The notes under the pieces: model-generated
Told to the model about the DNA's origin: nothing
Databases searched by the model: none
What the model saw: the letters and a program-made list of their open reading frames with translations, nothing else
Part shown: piece by piece, positions 1-13,463 of the stretch
Position numbering within the stretch: the first letter of the stretch is position 1
Layout: every line of letters begins with the position of its first letter
NCBI GenBank assembly: GCA_008360955.1
Contig: LUCM01005890.1
Location: forward strand, 27,722 to 91,721
Direction of reading: 5' to 3'
From: Fasciolopsis buskii
Lineage: Eukaryota; Platyhelminthes; Trematoda; Plagiorchiida; Fasciolidae
Length of the DNA stretch: 64,000 nucleotides
Made by a program: the position numbers and the translations under genes

Positions 1-2394
1 TTTTTTGTTGTTGTTGATGTGCATAAGAATCAGTTTGAATGAATGAATTTGTTCGAGTGTTTGAAACAATTGTTCGCTAATCTCGTGAATCAATCTCGTC
101 ACCGCACGTCAAATCGTTTTTCACCTCTCCACCTCATCAACTGTTGCCTTTTCTAATTCGAAAAACGAGTGTAATTCACCAAGCAAATTCCGTACAAAAT
201 CTCATTGGGTAAATTTAAGTATTTCGTTACATTTTTCTTTGATCTTCTTTTACCTGCACAGTTTCCATGACTGAATCTAAGTAGCTTAAGAAGGTTAGGA
301 CAGGTTTTGTGCATGCCTACAGAACGACTGCTTCATTGAATGTTGCTGTTCAAGGTAGTTAATGGTTGGAAGGCGAGCTGAACTGATCAGTCGACGACAT
401 GAGAAAAGCGGCATGAAAACCTTTATCAGCGGGCCGGCTAATGTAGGTGCAATTAGACTACGAGGCTAGCGTCCTCGAGGCCTCCAATAAGCGCCGAATG
501 GAGACGGTAAGTGATACGAGCCAAGGTCCCAGTCAGTGGCATTGTTGCGTTCGAAATCTTCGCCTTTCCATAACTGTTCTCCAACTTATTTTCTTGGAGT
601 TGACCCTTCACTGTTATTCGTTCGATTTTTCTCTTTTTGAGTAGATGATAATGTGAGGTAGCAATCAAAATCCAGTTACTTTGTCTGAATGTTAGTGGTC
701 AGAGTTAAACCCAAGGGCAAACATAATGTGAGCACAGAGGACTATAACCAACCTTACCCGCGTGGTGCCGATATCACATGCGTCCTAAATATCAAGCTCA
801 GAGTATCGGATCCTACAAAAGGTGAATTTGCCGTTTCAAAGGACGGTGTATTTAAGGCCAATAGTGCGGATGAACAGTTTGGGAAAATTTGCTGAGATCG
901 GAGGACAGATGATCTTATGTGTTATGTGCACAAACCATTTCATAACAGCAAAAATTCCCCTGGGCAATATACCCCCGACAATCCGGAGAATATCGGCTAT
1001 TTCGAAGCGCAGCAATTTTTGACATTTATGTATATCTTAGTCCATGGATTCCCAACTGGTACCGATCACGTGTCGGCCATCCACTTAACCGGTCGTTCAT
1101 CACAGTCCATACGTAACAAACCTCGAGTTTATTAAATCGGATTCGGAATGGCCGCGCTTCGATGGTGCGGCCGATCAATTCCGTTACGACACCAGACCAG
1201 ATCACCTTGACGTGCAGGCAAACGTAAATGTCGAGTTATCTTCGTGCGGCTTGCATTTGACCACACCAAACAATATCATAAAGAACTGTCTTGCATTTTA
1301 TGTCTTTCAATGTAATCCCCCCAACTACACTATCCGCACATGTCCTCGGGCAGACACGCACTGTTGTTGTTGTGGTGGTGGTGGTGGGGTAGTGATGATG
1401 GCGACGGTTTTTGGTGCTGTGTTCGTTCGACATTTAGCAAGGAATGTGATACACCGGGAAAAACGCAATCTGAATTGACCAATATTCCTATTTTTACCAA
1501 TAAATAAAATGCCTGGATTTTTTTATTACCTCCTTGAAGTGAGGATGAGTATCACCTGTGGAACGGATGTCAAGCTATGAACTCTAAGGTCTATTACATT
1601 ATCTAGAAATAATTGGAAAACATGATCTTGAGATTTAGAGTACTGTAAGACGATTTAGGATCCGTCTCTTTCTAGGCCAGACGTGGTGGCGTTTCACCAA
1701 GCGGTGCCATTCTCGTCCACCTGGGGAATGCTTGAATATGCCGGCGCACTGTGGCTGATTATGACTTACTAAAAAGATGACTAGTTTTACTTTGTCAACC
1801 ATATCTTAACACAAATTCTCAATAAAAAACGACGAAGTAAGCCCTGTTAACGTTGTGAGAACATGCATTTGAAGGTGGTATGCCGTAAACTACTTTACCA
1901 TCAATGAGACTGGGACTTGGTCGAGAAAATTCAAGGAGTAAATCAAGATGGATTAATTTAGCCATGTTTTATAGACGAGCGGGTGGAGATGAAGCAAAGT
2001 TCGACCCGTAAGAAACAGTTGGCAGCTCAAAATATCTGACGTCGTTGAACAAGATATGCCTTCCGAAAACCTACAGACACGAGAGGTGGAAATATTACGT
2101 TTAACTAACGAGCTTTTACCCATCACATCGATCTTTGATTCTGCTGACAACTAAATGACAGACCTATTGAACCGGAGCACACGTTCGTCCCGTTTTTGTA
2201 AGTTTCAGATCGAGACATCACAGTTTCGTTTGTTGGTTTGTTTATACAACAACTGACGCCGCGCAACATGTTCTGGTTTTGGTTTCTACCTAGCAGGACC
2301 GAATAACTTAGATTACCAGGCAGGAAGACAATCAAGAATCGGAAGCATTCAGCAAACAAGAACGTCAATAATTGAAGCATTCATCCACATAGCT
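1..2394. other. Left-edge sequence, no gene recognised
   Basis: Only short frames of 60-90 codons with no recognisable family. This is where the next AGAP exon (second ArfGAP CxxC and arginine finger) would be expected on the minus strand. Scanning for CIECSG- and WASLNLG-like codons here and up to 7711 found none. Confidence 0.6.
1361..1390. repeat. (TGT)n/(GGT)n tract
   Basis: Imperfect trinucleotide run. Confidence 0.85.
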
Positions 2395-3490
2395 TTGGGA
2401 GATCCCATGGACCCCAACTGGACAACAGAAATCAACTCAGGACGGTATACTGGCTAAGATTTTCGCACCCATCCGCCATGTCATGGATTAACAACCCTAG
2501 CGTATCTTCTAACCGTTACCCGTCTCGGGGGACGGTTTATCCAGGACAAACACCACGGTCATCCATAGAACATGCACCAATCTCCTTAACTCATTCAAAT
2601 TCAGGACTTGTTCGACTGGGTGTGTTTTTCAACCAAGTACCCTAAGCCTCTCCGAAGCATTCCAAATTCAATTCTCCCAACCATACTTTACCTAAACAGC
2701 GAAGCTTAGTGTTAAAACACAGATAGTCTTCACACATCTGTTATCAACACCCATTCTCCGGAGCTGCATGAGGAGATCGACCCTAAAACTGCAGCGTAAA
2801 TTCGACCTTTGATTGACAATCGGATTTGGCGCCGATACTACAGATGTTGTGAATTCGTAAACGTCAATCGAGCATTTCGTATACGCAAAGACATCATTCA
2901 ATATACAACCACCAGGTAACACGTGAGGGCTCAAATAGAAAAGTTTATCAACTTCGCCCAACGTGTCAACCACAAGAGCAAGGTGCGGGATTGAACCAAT
3001 CAAGTCCCACAGCAGCATTTCAAACTTCAAAAGTACAAAACATCACAAACACAGCTACATTGTCGTTCGAATGATCGAGAGGTAAGTGCAATTCGATTGG
3101 GTCTTCACTTAGGTAGACAACATCATCCATGTATTTCAAATCAGTTAATCTACTGTCTAACTTCACATGAAGATAGGTCGATTTTTCATGATCATCTGCG
3201 ATACAGCAATAAAATTAAAGTGAACAATTTTGATGAGTATCACTCCTCGCGATGGAACCGGGGGAGAGATAGTCGTAATCTGGAACTGGACTTCGGCTGT
3301 CCGCACACCTTTCGGTGAGAAGCAGCATCATTGGATTGCATGGCCGACTGAATAGAATGTCGCTTTCAGAACGAAAAGGACAATGATCACGGACTTACGA
3401 AAGTTGGATCTATGTATTCTAATACCTGTTGTATGGAGAAGATGTGATCGATACAACCACGACCATGCCGGAAACCGGCATGATTCTCAC
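2395..3490 (-). mobile_element. RTE-like LINE remnant: reverse transcriptase to C-terminus
   Basis: Translation with frameshifts gives GFRHGRGCIDHIFSIQQVLE and VIIVLFVLKATFYSV (RT blocks; the family form is IVVFLDLKAAFDSVD, with the catalytic D lost). It continues with EMLLWDLIGSIPHLALVVDT, LPGGCILNDVFAYTK and LRRMGVDNRCVKTI (family: SPGGxIxxEVxARIxKA and LxVFDxRCLRxI). It ends with NLNELRRL, SMTWRMGAKIL and a GVHGIS terminus corresponding to GWGPRDS. Stops and shifts show that it is dead. It is the longest LINE fragment in the window. Confidence 0.8.
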
Positions 3491-5709
3491 AAGCACGTTC
3501 TCTTTGTCAGCACTATCTAATATTAATGATTACGAACAGCTTAGATGCAATGCTTACCAACGTAAACCATTAAGAAAATTAGTCTGTTAGGTACAGCATC
3601 CAACCTATTGGCTGTCATCGTTTCTCCACCAGTAGAGTGGTTCACGCGAAGAGCGTACTTGTAAGAATCACGCCAGTTTCCGACCTGGTCTGAGTTGCAT
3701 CGATATTCTGTCTGTACGACACGTGTTGTAAAAGAGTCACATCTTCCGTAGGCATGATGGTTGTATTCCTTGGTCTGAAATTGGCAACACATGTGATAAT
3801 TAACCAATTCGAAAGGGCTCTGCCTCTGTCTATTACAAACAAGCGCATCATACTACCCTGTCTCAGGAACACAAAAATTCCGAGTTTGGGTAAGAGTGCA
3901 CTGTTCATTTTTTGAAGTGAATCTGATCTCAGCATTGACATAAATCACGATTTGGGACAAATAAAAGCAGTACTGAGCGGGAACAAATGTTCTGCATTTG
4001 CAATATGGCTATGGTTCATGATCAACGTTCGCCAAGTGTCCAACGTCCAAATTATCGAGGTAATTGTACCAACATGTTCCTTCGAAAGGTAGAACTAGAA
4101 GCATCGCGTTCCCAGTTTATTTCACCACTCAATGAACATTACAATTGTCAACGGTTCCGGATTAGGAAGCGATTAGCACCCACAACCGAATCAAGTAGCC
4201 TATTGATCTGGCATGTATTTTTCAGTCACCTTCGTTTGCTGTCCCCAGGGTCAACTTTTGTCTCACTCGAATTGGGACGATGGAAAGACAAATACTTCCA
4301 CCTAATGTTCAACTGGCCGGGGTTACATAGCGTTGGTTTTTATCGAAGGCAAACACGAACCACAGTGTGAAACAGTCGATTCAACTTGAAGTAGTAAAGT
4401 CCTATCGAGTAATTCTTTTGTAACGAATTCGTCAATTCATGATTCGAAGAAACAAGTCTGATGCTTGTCCTGTGAGATAAGCACACAAAAGATTAGGGCG
4501 AATTTGTGTGGAAACCAGTGAAGTATAACAAAACAGCCCCGAATTTGACGTCGGTATTGTGCACCGAGGAAACCTGCCGTGTTATTTGATGTAGCTTTCT
4601 TTTGTGAGCATTGTTTCTGGATCAATTTACTATTGTCCTCTCATTTAGACCAATTCATTCCACTCGGAATATTCTCCAAACCTGTGTCACCTCGAATTTT
4701 TTCCCGTTCTTCATCCAGTGTTTTCCGACAGTGGCCACTCGGCTTGTTTCTTTGTACCCAATAGTGCATATGATAGTCACCCTGAAAGGACAGGTGCACA
4801 CACACACACACACACACACACAGACAATTGCGTGTGGCCATCTGTCCACCACTACAATGGTGGGATCCTGTGGGCTGTTTGAACGACGAACAAATCACCG
4901 GACGGTCAACAATGGACTGGCGTTTCACGATTAAATCCCTTTCTTGTGGACGATATTCGACAGAATGTGAATGCATAAGATTTTAACTCAGCCACCACGG
5001 ATCGCTTTATTGTTTATTGACACAGCATTCCATTGTCTTCCGAGCGACTGATTGCCACGCCTTCGAACCTAATATGGAACCTAAAGTATGGTTCCTCATT
5101 CGTACCCAACTTCTACAAATGGCAAACTGATATGGAAAAGTGTATGTTGATTGTTCGATAGTGATCGACTCGGATAACATATCGATCGAATTGACTGCGG
5201 AGCAAACAGAGATCCCAAATTAATTTGTAAAGGTCTAAAACAAAATGAAGGATGGTATCGAACTTAAACCGTGCTTAGATCTGTCCTAAGTCACATTTCA
5301 CTTATCCCCGTCGGCTCAGTTGTCAAACTAGGATTTAAAGTTTGTAAACAGGATTTAATCGATATCAATTATACTCTGAACCAGAATTTATTTGTACTGT
5401 AATATGCTTTCGTCAAAAAAGGACCAATGCAGATTTACCAGCGCTCGAAAAACATCAGCAACGAGTCTCCAGCACCTTCACTTTCAAGTGTCCCTTTCGG
5501 CTAACAAAAACAAAGTTCCGGAGAGGTTCCCAAAGAACATCTGTCAAAAGAGTTTTACCGTTTACGTTTTCTGTTTTCATCAGTTCATTTATTTAGAATG
5601 ATAGCATTCCTTTGTAAAAATTAATGCGTTCGGCACGCTCAATTTTGATTAGATTATAAGTATTAAATGAATTAAAAAAATCTAAATGGATATAAGTAAT
5701 TAAGAGTAG
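3491..5709. other. Non-coding or unrecognised
   Basis: Holds the CA microsatellite and a 127-codon plus frame (3987-4370) with no domain that I would call a gene. Confidence 0.5.
4796..4822. repeat. (CA)n microsatellite
   Basis: Uninterrupted CA dinucleotide run; frames crossing it are artefacts. Confidence 0.95.
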
Positions 5710-5895
5710 GAGAGGATTTAATCCGACTTTAACACAGTATCCATACCCAACAAACCACGGAAGCACACTGTATAGCTGTTTCACCTTTGTTGGGAATCAT
5801 CAGCATTGCGTACATCCACCGAGCCCGAAGTGGGACACGAGCCGGTGACAAACGGTTGCGAGTCGAACGCCTTAGCTATTAAGCCAACCGGTTTG
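5710..5895 (-). mobile_element. SINE-C copy
   Basis: The minus strand has TTAATAGCTAAGGCGTTCGA (A-box region), then CAACCGTTTGTC, and the tail AACAAAGGTGAAACAGCTAT. Both parts match the copy at 25635-25900. Confidence 0.6.
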
Positions 5896-5967
5896 TCGAA
5901 CATAAACACTATTAGCAAGGCTCCTTATCTGTCACCGGATTTTATTTAGGCCATTGATAACTACGTT

Positions 5968-6017
5968 GATACTACGTGATGAATTCCTTGAAGATGAGCA
6001 GTTCATCACGTAGCATC
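5968..6017. repeat. Hairpin, 16-bp stem with one mismatch
   Basis: Arms GATACTACGTGATGAA (5968-5983) and TTCATCACGTAGCATC (6002-6017) around an 18-base loop. Confidence 0.85.
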
Positions 6018-6224
6018 AGAATTTAATGCAACCCCGGAAAACAAGGAAATACCTCGCTATGAATCTTGTTATGAGTCTGCATCGTCAACGTGTTCGCCGC
6101 AACCAAATGGATCGCGAACCCGAGACCGACAGCCATCAGTCAAACATCACAATCATCAGGCTACCACAGCGAAGGATAAAAGCGATACACTATATAGTAG
6201 TAAAGATTCTCAATAAACCGGACA

Positions 6225-6360
6225 ACCTATTGGCAATGGCGCTCGACTCACAATCGTTCGATCAGCATCCGTGTTTCAGTTTGCGAGAAATTTACCTGGA
6301 CTGCCGAATTCCTAGCAAACCGATAAAACGGCTGCATAGTGGTTTAATATGTTCGTTGGC
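6225..6360 (+). mobile_element. SINE-C fragment
   Basis: GCTCGACTCACAATCGTTCG, and GATAAAACGGCTGCATAGTG further on, match the middle and tail of family C. Confidence 0.5.
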
Positions 6361-6634
6361 GGGTTGATGCTAAATTAGTAAAAACAAGTATGAGTACAAG
6401 GATTTTACTCCATATAGTCCATATGTCGACTGGAACTTGGATTGTGCACGTGGAGTACAATGTCCCCATCCCACTTCCTTCTGTTTTGGTTGTTACCATG
6501 ACTTCGGTTTAAGCTGTTCGTTAACTATATGCCTGTAACTGATGCTGTTTAACAACCACGTTTCGCTCCATCAAGTTGGACCATTTGAACGGCCATCAAT
6601 TTTGCTGTTAACCGTTCTTTATTCTGCATCAGTC

Positions 6635-7065
6635 AATCGGACAGATATTGAATTTGAATAGATAGTTTGGGGGATGTGTGACGGACGATCACGGACTGAT
6701 TGTCTCGGTTACACTGGTCTCCGAGACAGTTGATGGTTGGAAGACGATTCAGGGTGGCAAGTCGATAGTCTGACGGAAGAATATAACTAGTGGATTGTTC
6801 CGAGTAGATTGAATTAAATTAGCAAATTAGGGTCAACGAGATCTTCCAACGCGTTGGTGACAAACTTTTGGAGGTATGTTAAAGTGTGGCAATCGGCAGC
6901 GTTCATTCATTCGAAATGTTTTTACTTGTCTGTAATTCTTCTGACTAAAAATCTTTGCATTTTTCTTTCATTATTATTCACTGCTGCGATAAAATAACCA
7001 AAACCCGAGCAAACTAGTGCAAGGTTAAGGTTTGTGCAAACTGTACTCGAGACCGAAAGGGAATA
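6635..7065 (+). mobile_element. RTE-like LINE 3' end
   Basis: The plus-strand translation includes GWKTIQGGKSIV, RKNITSGLFRVD, then GQRDLPTRW and QTFGGM. These are equivalent to the LINE C-terminal motifs GWKKxRGGQSMTW, GWGPRDPxxxWLETLxDM. The 3' tail at about 7000-7060 is the reverse complement of a motif seen after the other copies, which confirms its orientation. Stops are frequent. Confidence 0.7.
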
Positions 7066-7711
7066 AGACGGATACGGATCGTGATACATGTTGTCACGTG
7101 TCTTCAATCGTTGTGAAATGCAAATAGACCGCAGTCATTTGGTTATTTGTTCGAGATTTTCTACATTTTCTTCTGTACATGGGCCAATCGCATGCCTAGA
7201 AAACTGAAAGCACCTCTCAAAGTTAGGAAAAAGTAGGAACTAGGTCCAAGATAGAAGGACCACAGGACGAACAACTCTCTACTTACGAATGCCCGACATA
7301 AACCTTCAAACACCTGAACGCGTAGATCCACATGGCCGTGTAACGAAGGCGTTTTGGGATATGCCAGATAAATTTCAATATACGTCTTCATTTATAATTC
7401 ACCTCTGAGAACCAATGGGTGTGTTTAGTGATAGTCAACAACATTATCCGAGACCAGAGAACAACATGGCCACACTGCACCGTGTAAAATTATTTAGTTG
7501 TTCGATAAGTCAAGCGTGGCATTGAGAAAACGAGCGGTGATAACAATTTTCCGACTACCACTGAATGGGTCGATGCTAATCAGATCTGGACATTCACCCT
7601 TTAAGGTTCAATACGTGATTTGTCCCCTTGGTCAATCACATTCGAGCAATCACGCGGTGTGTGTAAGTATTTGTCAAACAAGGCAATTGGAAACGACAAA
7701 CGACTACTCAC

Positions 7712-8107
7712 TGGGTGCGCCACAATCCGCACAACAATCGTTCCCTGCCAGAGCCGACAGCCTTTGGAGTACCTCTTCCTGGCCGCAAACATCTTCACCA
7801 CCACCTAGCTTGAACAGACCATCGACCGTACCACTGCCAGCGCCGGTGCTCAGTGGTCGATTCCCAAGTCGACCTATCTGTCCCGGTATGACTCGATCAA
7901 CCAGAGGAGCAGATACAGCCGGATCCGACGGATGGGCAGAAGTGGAACTAGTGCGTGCCACAGAGACAATTCCAGAACGAAGGCGTTGGTGAATGACGGC
8001 ATCAATCTGTTGGATCCATTCGTCCCGGATTGCCGTGCTTGGTGCTTCGAAGTGCCACTGAGTGTTATCGGCAGTCACGATGATGAAATCATGATTTTCT
8101 TGGGGTT
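7712..8107 (-). CDS. AGAP exon: end of PH domain and start of ArfGAP zinc finger
   Basis: AGAP proteins stimulate GTP hydrolysis on Arf GTPases at endosomal and Golgi membranes; their PH domain binds membrane or partners. After the acceptor the exon reads PQENHDFIIVTADNTQWHFE and APSTAIRDEWIQQIDAVI, which match the last strands and C-terminal helix of the AGAP PH domain (family form: FEFLIVSSTGQTWHFEA, then a W-x-x-x-I helix). A linker follows, rich in S, G and P, then LQRLSALAGNDCCADCGAP, the start of the ArfGAP domain with the first CxxC of its zinc finger. The acceptor TTAG lies at 8108-8109 and the donor GTGAGT directly below 7712. The exon is 396 nt, phase 1 in and phase 1 out; the interrupted codon is where the family has N or S after CGAP. 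The second CxxC and the arginine finger are not in this exon. PH and ArfGAP identity is secure; which AGAP paralogue is not. Confidence 0.9.
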
Positions 8108-10537
8108 CTAAGTGTACCACGGATGAAGCAGAACCAAAATAGAAATGAACATGGCATAAAAAAGTTTGTTTGAGATTAGGCATTGACGACTGCGTGCTCA
8201 ATAGGACAGAAGAATAATCGCTTGAAAAGAGTGACGATTTTTCGCTTGGTAAAGTAGTTAAGAAGTTAGAGTACAGTGACTCACCATTAGGTTAAATTGA
8301 TTATTGAAAACTTTTGAGTGGAATATACATATAATTATATCACAATTCCAAGTATGGATTACATTCCATCGGAGCTACGCCGAAGGCAGAGTGATCGAGA
8401 GTATCTACCTCCACGTCAACGCTTATTCATCCATGTCCACGGTTCTTCAATGGGATTCATAGCGCCCGGTTGCTCAAACTGAAGTAGAGGATTGATTTAG
8501 GGACCTGACCTCCAGGTTTCAACCAAACGATTTAACCTAAAACGCAGTATGACGAATTGAGTGTCTCCCAACGTACTGGGAGCCAGTGCCTGACTTCTTA
8601 GTTCATATGACTGTCGGATGCGACTAAACATCCTGGATACCCAGTAAAACCCTTCACCACAGAAGTTGATAATGTACATTTCAAGAGCCGTCCGTGACCA
8701 GCTCGGGAGTATGACTGACTGTCAAGCGGGAAACGCCGAGAATTCGGCTTCATCCTCGAGCTTTGGTGGGAACGCTGCCACGAAAATGCACTGCGCAGGA
8801 CGTTCCCAGCAGGGGCTAGTTGAGACGTGCGGTCACCTTGGAACAGCTCGAGAAGGGTTCAAGGAGAATTGTCAACTTGGCACCTAGGGCATCCACACAC
8901 GGCGATACTGAAACGTTTGGAGGCTGAACAATTTACCCAATGATCATCCAGATTGGCCCATGGAATATGTATAAAAGATCAGCACTCCTCATCTCGACTC
9001 CCATCACATTCAAGCCATCAATTTCCGTGGACAAAAAGCGCAACCGGATTTCCAACTGCCTATAAAAACCCAAACACGGCAAAAGTGGTAGTATCGACCT
9101 CCTCACTAACAAATATGTAAAAACAGTGTAAACTGTATCCGAGGCATTATCGCAAATTCCGTTATTGTTAAATGGAACAATGCATCTGTTGTAACCTAAC
9201 GACTGCGACGGAAGCCAAGCGACGTGTAACCTGACACCACATCCTTATCTGGAACTAAACGTGGTGTTCCCCTACCGCGTTCACAATGCACAAACACAAC
9301 GCACAGTTGTACTTTTTCCGCATTATAAGGAGGAAGATAGGACGGGGGTTGGAGGTGAAGAATCAAACAACTAATCGGTCCCATGATGAAATAGTTCGTG
9401 CCAATCGTACATACACATTCATCGATTTTCGAATGCAAACATGTAGAGAACCTAGTGGTAGAATGAGTGACCGGAAAGAACTAAAACAGATTATGATGTA
9501 GAAAGTAGTAGTTTCACGCTTTCATGAAAAGAGAAGATGGAAATTGGTCCACACAAATTTTTGAGGTTGTGTTCTTTTGACGTACGCACATTTGTATGCG
9601 TAAGCAACGAAATAATTGTTTTACTTAGATCTGAGATGTTGAAACAATGTTCATTTGACTGATCAACAATGATTAAAAAACCATTACTTATCCTTTGATT
9701 TGACTTGTTTAAATGGAATATGATTGTAAAAAGAGAAAAACTGGAAAATTCAACGATTCCAAAGAACCGGGAAAATAGAGATCAAGCCACGTTGGCCACC
9801 TATTTCAGTGGACAGGGTTCTACCTAATCACCTTCCCTGCGAATGCTAGTGTTCTTCAAGGTTACCTACTCGTGTTCATACTCTTTCTTTTGCTGTAAAA
9901 CAAACTTTTATCGAAAACTTCCCATCTGATTCACTTATTTGCCCGTAATATCGTCCTTCAAGTATCCCCCCATTTGTATCTCATTCACTATCATGTCAAC
10001 ACCAGGATCGATTAAGACCGAATCGAGAGGGAGGATCGCTTACAGATGACGAACAAATCAGGTAAGATGTGTGAGCGATTGACTGCCCAACGGATCCTCT
10101 GTCGGTTGGGAAGGACAGGGGAAGAGAACGTCTTGTATGAAAACTGAATAATTGGATGTCGGTTTGCTCGAGTGTGTTTAACGTGAACGATCGGTCTGCA
10201 ATTTTTAAAGACGTTTGGACACTCCCGGACATTATTTGCTAACTCCTGGCTGGGATAGACACATGGATTTGGACAACACATGAGTGGGGGTATCACGCAT
10301 GAACTGTGTGACCCATTGACGTGACTTTGTGGTCTAATGTGTATTTTATCGACAGCTCCGATTCCGGCGTAGCAATGTATGCCCATTGCAATCCAAGCCA
10401 CAGGCACTGGAAAACACACCGAGGCGACTAAACAATCACCACAGGCTACCAAATGGGGAGGGAGAAACCTGTAGTTCACCATGCAGAAGCATTACATTTG
10501 ACTCCGGAACTGTCCATGTGACGCATTAGCTCCCATA

Positions 10538-10574
<37 letters not shown>

Positions 10575-11587
10575 AACGTTCAATCCACGTGTTATTTGCA
10601 CATCGGACTCTTCCTCTTTGTTTATTCGACTAACTGCCTGTCCTCTGGCTGCAAGCACGTATGCTATGGGATAGCATTTCACATGAAGTACGCCTTTGTT
10701 CATAAGCAGTAGACCAGACGACGGCCATGCAGCTACTTTTAGATCCATCTGTATGAAGCACTATATTCCTACACGGATGAAGAAAAGAAACCTGACCTTA
10801 TAAAGAGATTAAAAGAGAAGATAACAGGAGTAGCGTCTAAATAAACGTCGCAGTCCTTCATTGTTACCGGAGTGAAACAATGTCATCAACACAGCCGGGA
10901 GAACTTGTTCAATCTGCAAATAGGGACTGAGGTATAAAAATCAAAGAGTATTAGTTCTATTACACAACTTGGGATGTAAAAAGTGTCTGATGGACTTGGC
11001 ATCGCTGAACTGACAGACTGTCATACGGTCGTGATCTACTCAACTGGCGTGTTAAACCGGATTGAAGACAACGGGGAGTCTGAAACCTCGGTGACACGGT
11101 ATTCGATATGTGCAGAAGGGTTGTTCTGCATAGACGGACACGATCCACTAGATTCGACAACTACAAACGAAATCCACCCAATCTACAGGGACGAGTGGGT
11201 CCCTCGATTGGAATGCCCCCAATGGGATAGTAAATGAGATTCAGTAAGAAACACTGATATCGTCAACCACGCATCAGCATGCGGCTGCTTTCTAGCCCGT
11301 ACTTGCTCGTGTGAACGTCAGAGGTGTGGTGGCTTCGATAAAAAAAGCTTTTACAAACTCCCGTCAAACTTGATGGTCGTTTAGTGAGCCCGCGTATCCG
11401 ATCCAAGAAGAGTCATTCGAAACACATAGATGTAGGTGAATCAGGATCACTTGAGGAAAACTCTTCGATAAGCTGAATCAATCTCTAATCTGTCAATTAG
11501 AAAAAATACTTGGGAGAACGAAGAAATAGCATATCAAGCAGACAACGAGAGGAACGGAGAATATAAACAACCTAAGCATAGGCTTAC
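8108..11587 (-). other. AGAP intron, 3.5 kb
   Basis: Lies between the last two exons seen. It contains a CA microsatellite and no recognised gene. Confidence 0.7.
10544..10571. repeat. (CA)n microsatellite
   Basis: Uninterrupted CA run within the AGAP intron 8108-11587. Confidence 0.95.
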
Positions 11588-11785
11588 CTGTGGAATTATC
11601 AGCCATCGCAGCTTTGGCTCGCTTGTAATGACGTTTCATCGCCTCGCGTAAGGTTCGACCACTCCCACCAGTACTAGCGCCAGTGGTGACATTTGCACGT
11701 GTTGTGGGAGTGACGGGAAGACCAGGATTCGTGGAGGATACATTAGATGCAGACAAATCACTGGACGTAAAACCGGATTGATTTG
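11588..11785 (-). CDS. AGAP exon: low-complexity insert within the split PH domain
   Basis: This 198-nt exon encodes about 66 residues, beginning ANQSGFTSSDLSASN. It is rich in S, T, N and G, with a basic stretch LREAMKRHYKRAKAAM near its end. AGAP proteins carry a long variable insert between two halves of the PH domain, and this exon fits that place. The acceptor is CCAAAG at 11786-11791 and the donor GTAAGC at 11582-11587. Phase 1 in and phase 1 out match the exons on both sides. The basic helix resembles the Lys/Arg-rich motif often seen in this insert, but I assign no function to it. A competing AG just inside the exon would give the wrong phase, which is why I chose this start. Confidence 0.8.
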
Positions 11786-13452
11786 CTTTGGTCCAAAGTT
11801 GTGAAGAGTAACGATTGAGAAACAGGACAGTAGAAAGTCCAAAGGAGAGGGGCGTAAAAATAAAAATGGTTATTTGATTCCAAACTTGGCAAATCGAAAG
11901 ACAAGTGGGCTATTTGAAGTCGGATATTTAGAAAAGACCTAACTGGCAATACATCCTGCGGTTACGATACGCTCTCCATCACTCGCCCTCGCCCTTATGG
12001 CTAAGACGTCTAACATGACGAGCACCATCGTACTGGCAAAAATATCGGGATGAGTAAAATTTTTTTCACAAATTTGTTTTCATTTAAGTAAACACTTGAA
12101 GCACGCATGTTGTGGAGGCGACAGAGTCCCCATTCTAAAGAATTCACTACATTCATTAAAAGGTTCGCAGCGACGAATTAGAAATTTAAAGTACCATAAA
12201 ACAACACAAGTTTCCAGCAAGCCAAGCGTCAACACCCGGCGGGGCATAGAAGATTATCGATTACTTCAAAAGTGACTGGTGAGGCTCAGCCTTTAAATGG
12301 TGTAACTGCAAACCATACTAGTATATGAAATAAAACAAATTCTGATGGTAGACCGAACAGTACAAGAGGAACCTCCTGAATAACCATTCAGCGAAGCAAA
12401 ACATACTCATTGGTGGTTTAACTAATAGTATGATTGATGCTATTATTTTCAGTACTCTGTGAAACGTTACCCACGGCAACTGAAATGCTTGTCATTACCA
12501 GGTACGGTCTCATAAAAATAATCAGTTTCCTACTCACTTGATAATAACCCGTATCTGGTATACTAAAGAGTCGATGCCGTAGTATATAAGGTACGGTTGT
12601 CAATATTGGTTGCAAATGATCAATGATGGTACACGTCATTATCGTGGACTGTAGATCATTGCTTCTCACATTAGAGTAGTGGAACCACGATCAGTTGCCC
12701 TCCTCTTGTTCTATAAGTAGGTGTTGATGAGAAACGACATAGTGGGTTTTCGCCTAGCAAACGTTCTCATAAAATACCATAAATGGCAATTGATGAGCCT
12801 GTGACAAGGCGAATGGAACCCACCACTGCTGAAACCTCCGAGGAGCTTCGGCTCCTTGATCTGTAGTGATTCAAATACATATGAACTGGAAAACTAGTCA
12901 CCGTCTTCTGACAGTATGCAAATACTGGATCTCGCTGTGCTGTCTTTCAGATCAGACCTTTTGACCAAACCTCTAACAATGAGATCATCTAAGAAAACTG
13001 TCTAGTATGGTTTGAGCACTATGTAGTAGTGTTCAGAGAAGATCGACGAATTCCGTGGACAATCATAGACGTCGAAGAGGACGCCGGACGAGTAAACGGG
13101 TTTGAAGAATCCTGAACAAACGTCTTCTTATCTATTCTTCTTGCCCTCAAATTATCCTCATTCCTGGCTACGGTTCCCGATGAAACAAGACATGCCAACA
13201 GATTCGTATATATGCCCTGTTGGGCAGCTTTCTAATAAACATAGACTTCCTCGTGAACATTCATTGTTGTATTACAGCGGGGGTGGACAAAATAAAAAGA
13301 TAACCAAACCGATCTAGTAGCTACGATGAGACAATTCGAACATCACCATTACGACGCCACAGTGGCTAGGGAATTCTTACGTTCACCTTCACCTATGGCT
13401 AAGTTTACTGAGAAACTGCCGCAAAGACGATAATTTGTCAACATACAATATT

Positions 13453-13463
13453 CCCCCCCCCCC
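13453..13463. repeat. Poly-C tract
   Basis: Eleven consecutive C; the length may be a sequencing uncertainty. Confidence 0.8.

Noticed and set aside
1953..2150. Minus frame with MGKSSLVKRN, looking like a P-loop
   Set aside because: The GxxxxGK spacing is absent, and it lies downstream of the ArfGAP exon, where a GTPase domain is not expected.
3987..4370. 127-codon plus frame starting with ATG
   Set aside because: No recognisable domain, splice signal or partner exon; fits chance in open sequence.
4641..4976. Frames through the CA run
   Set aside because: Cys-Val and His-Thr repeats come from the microsatellite.
7498..7992. 164-codon plus-strand frame
   Set aside because: It is the antisense shadow of the AGAP PH/ArfGAP exon, which has homology and splice signals.
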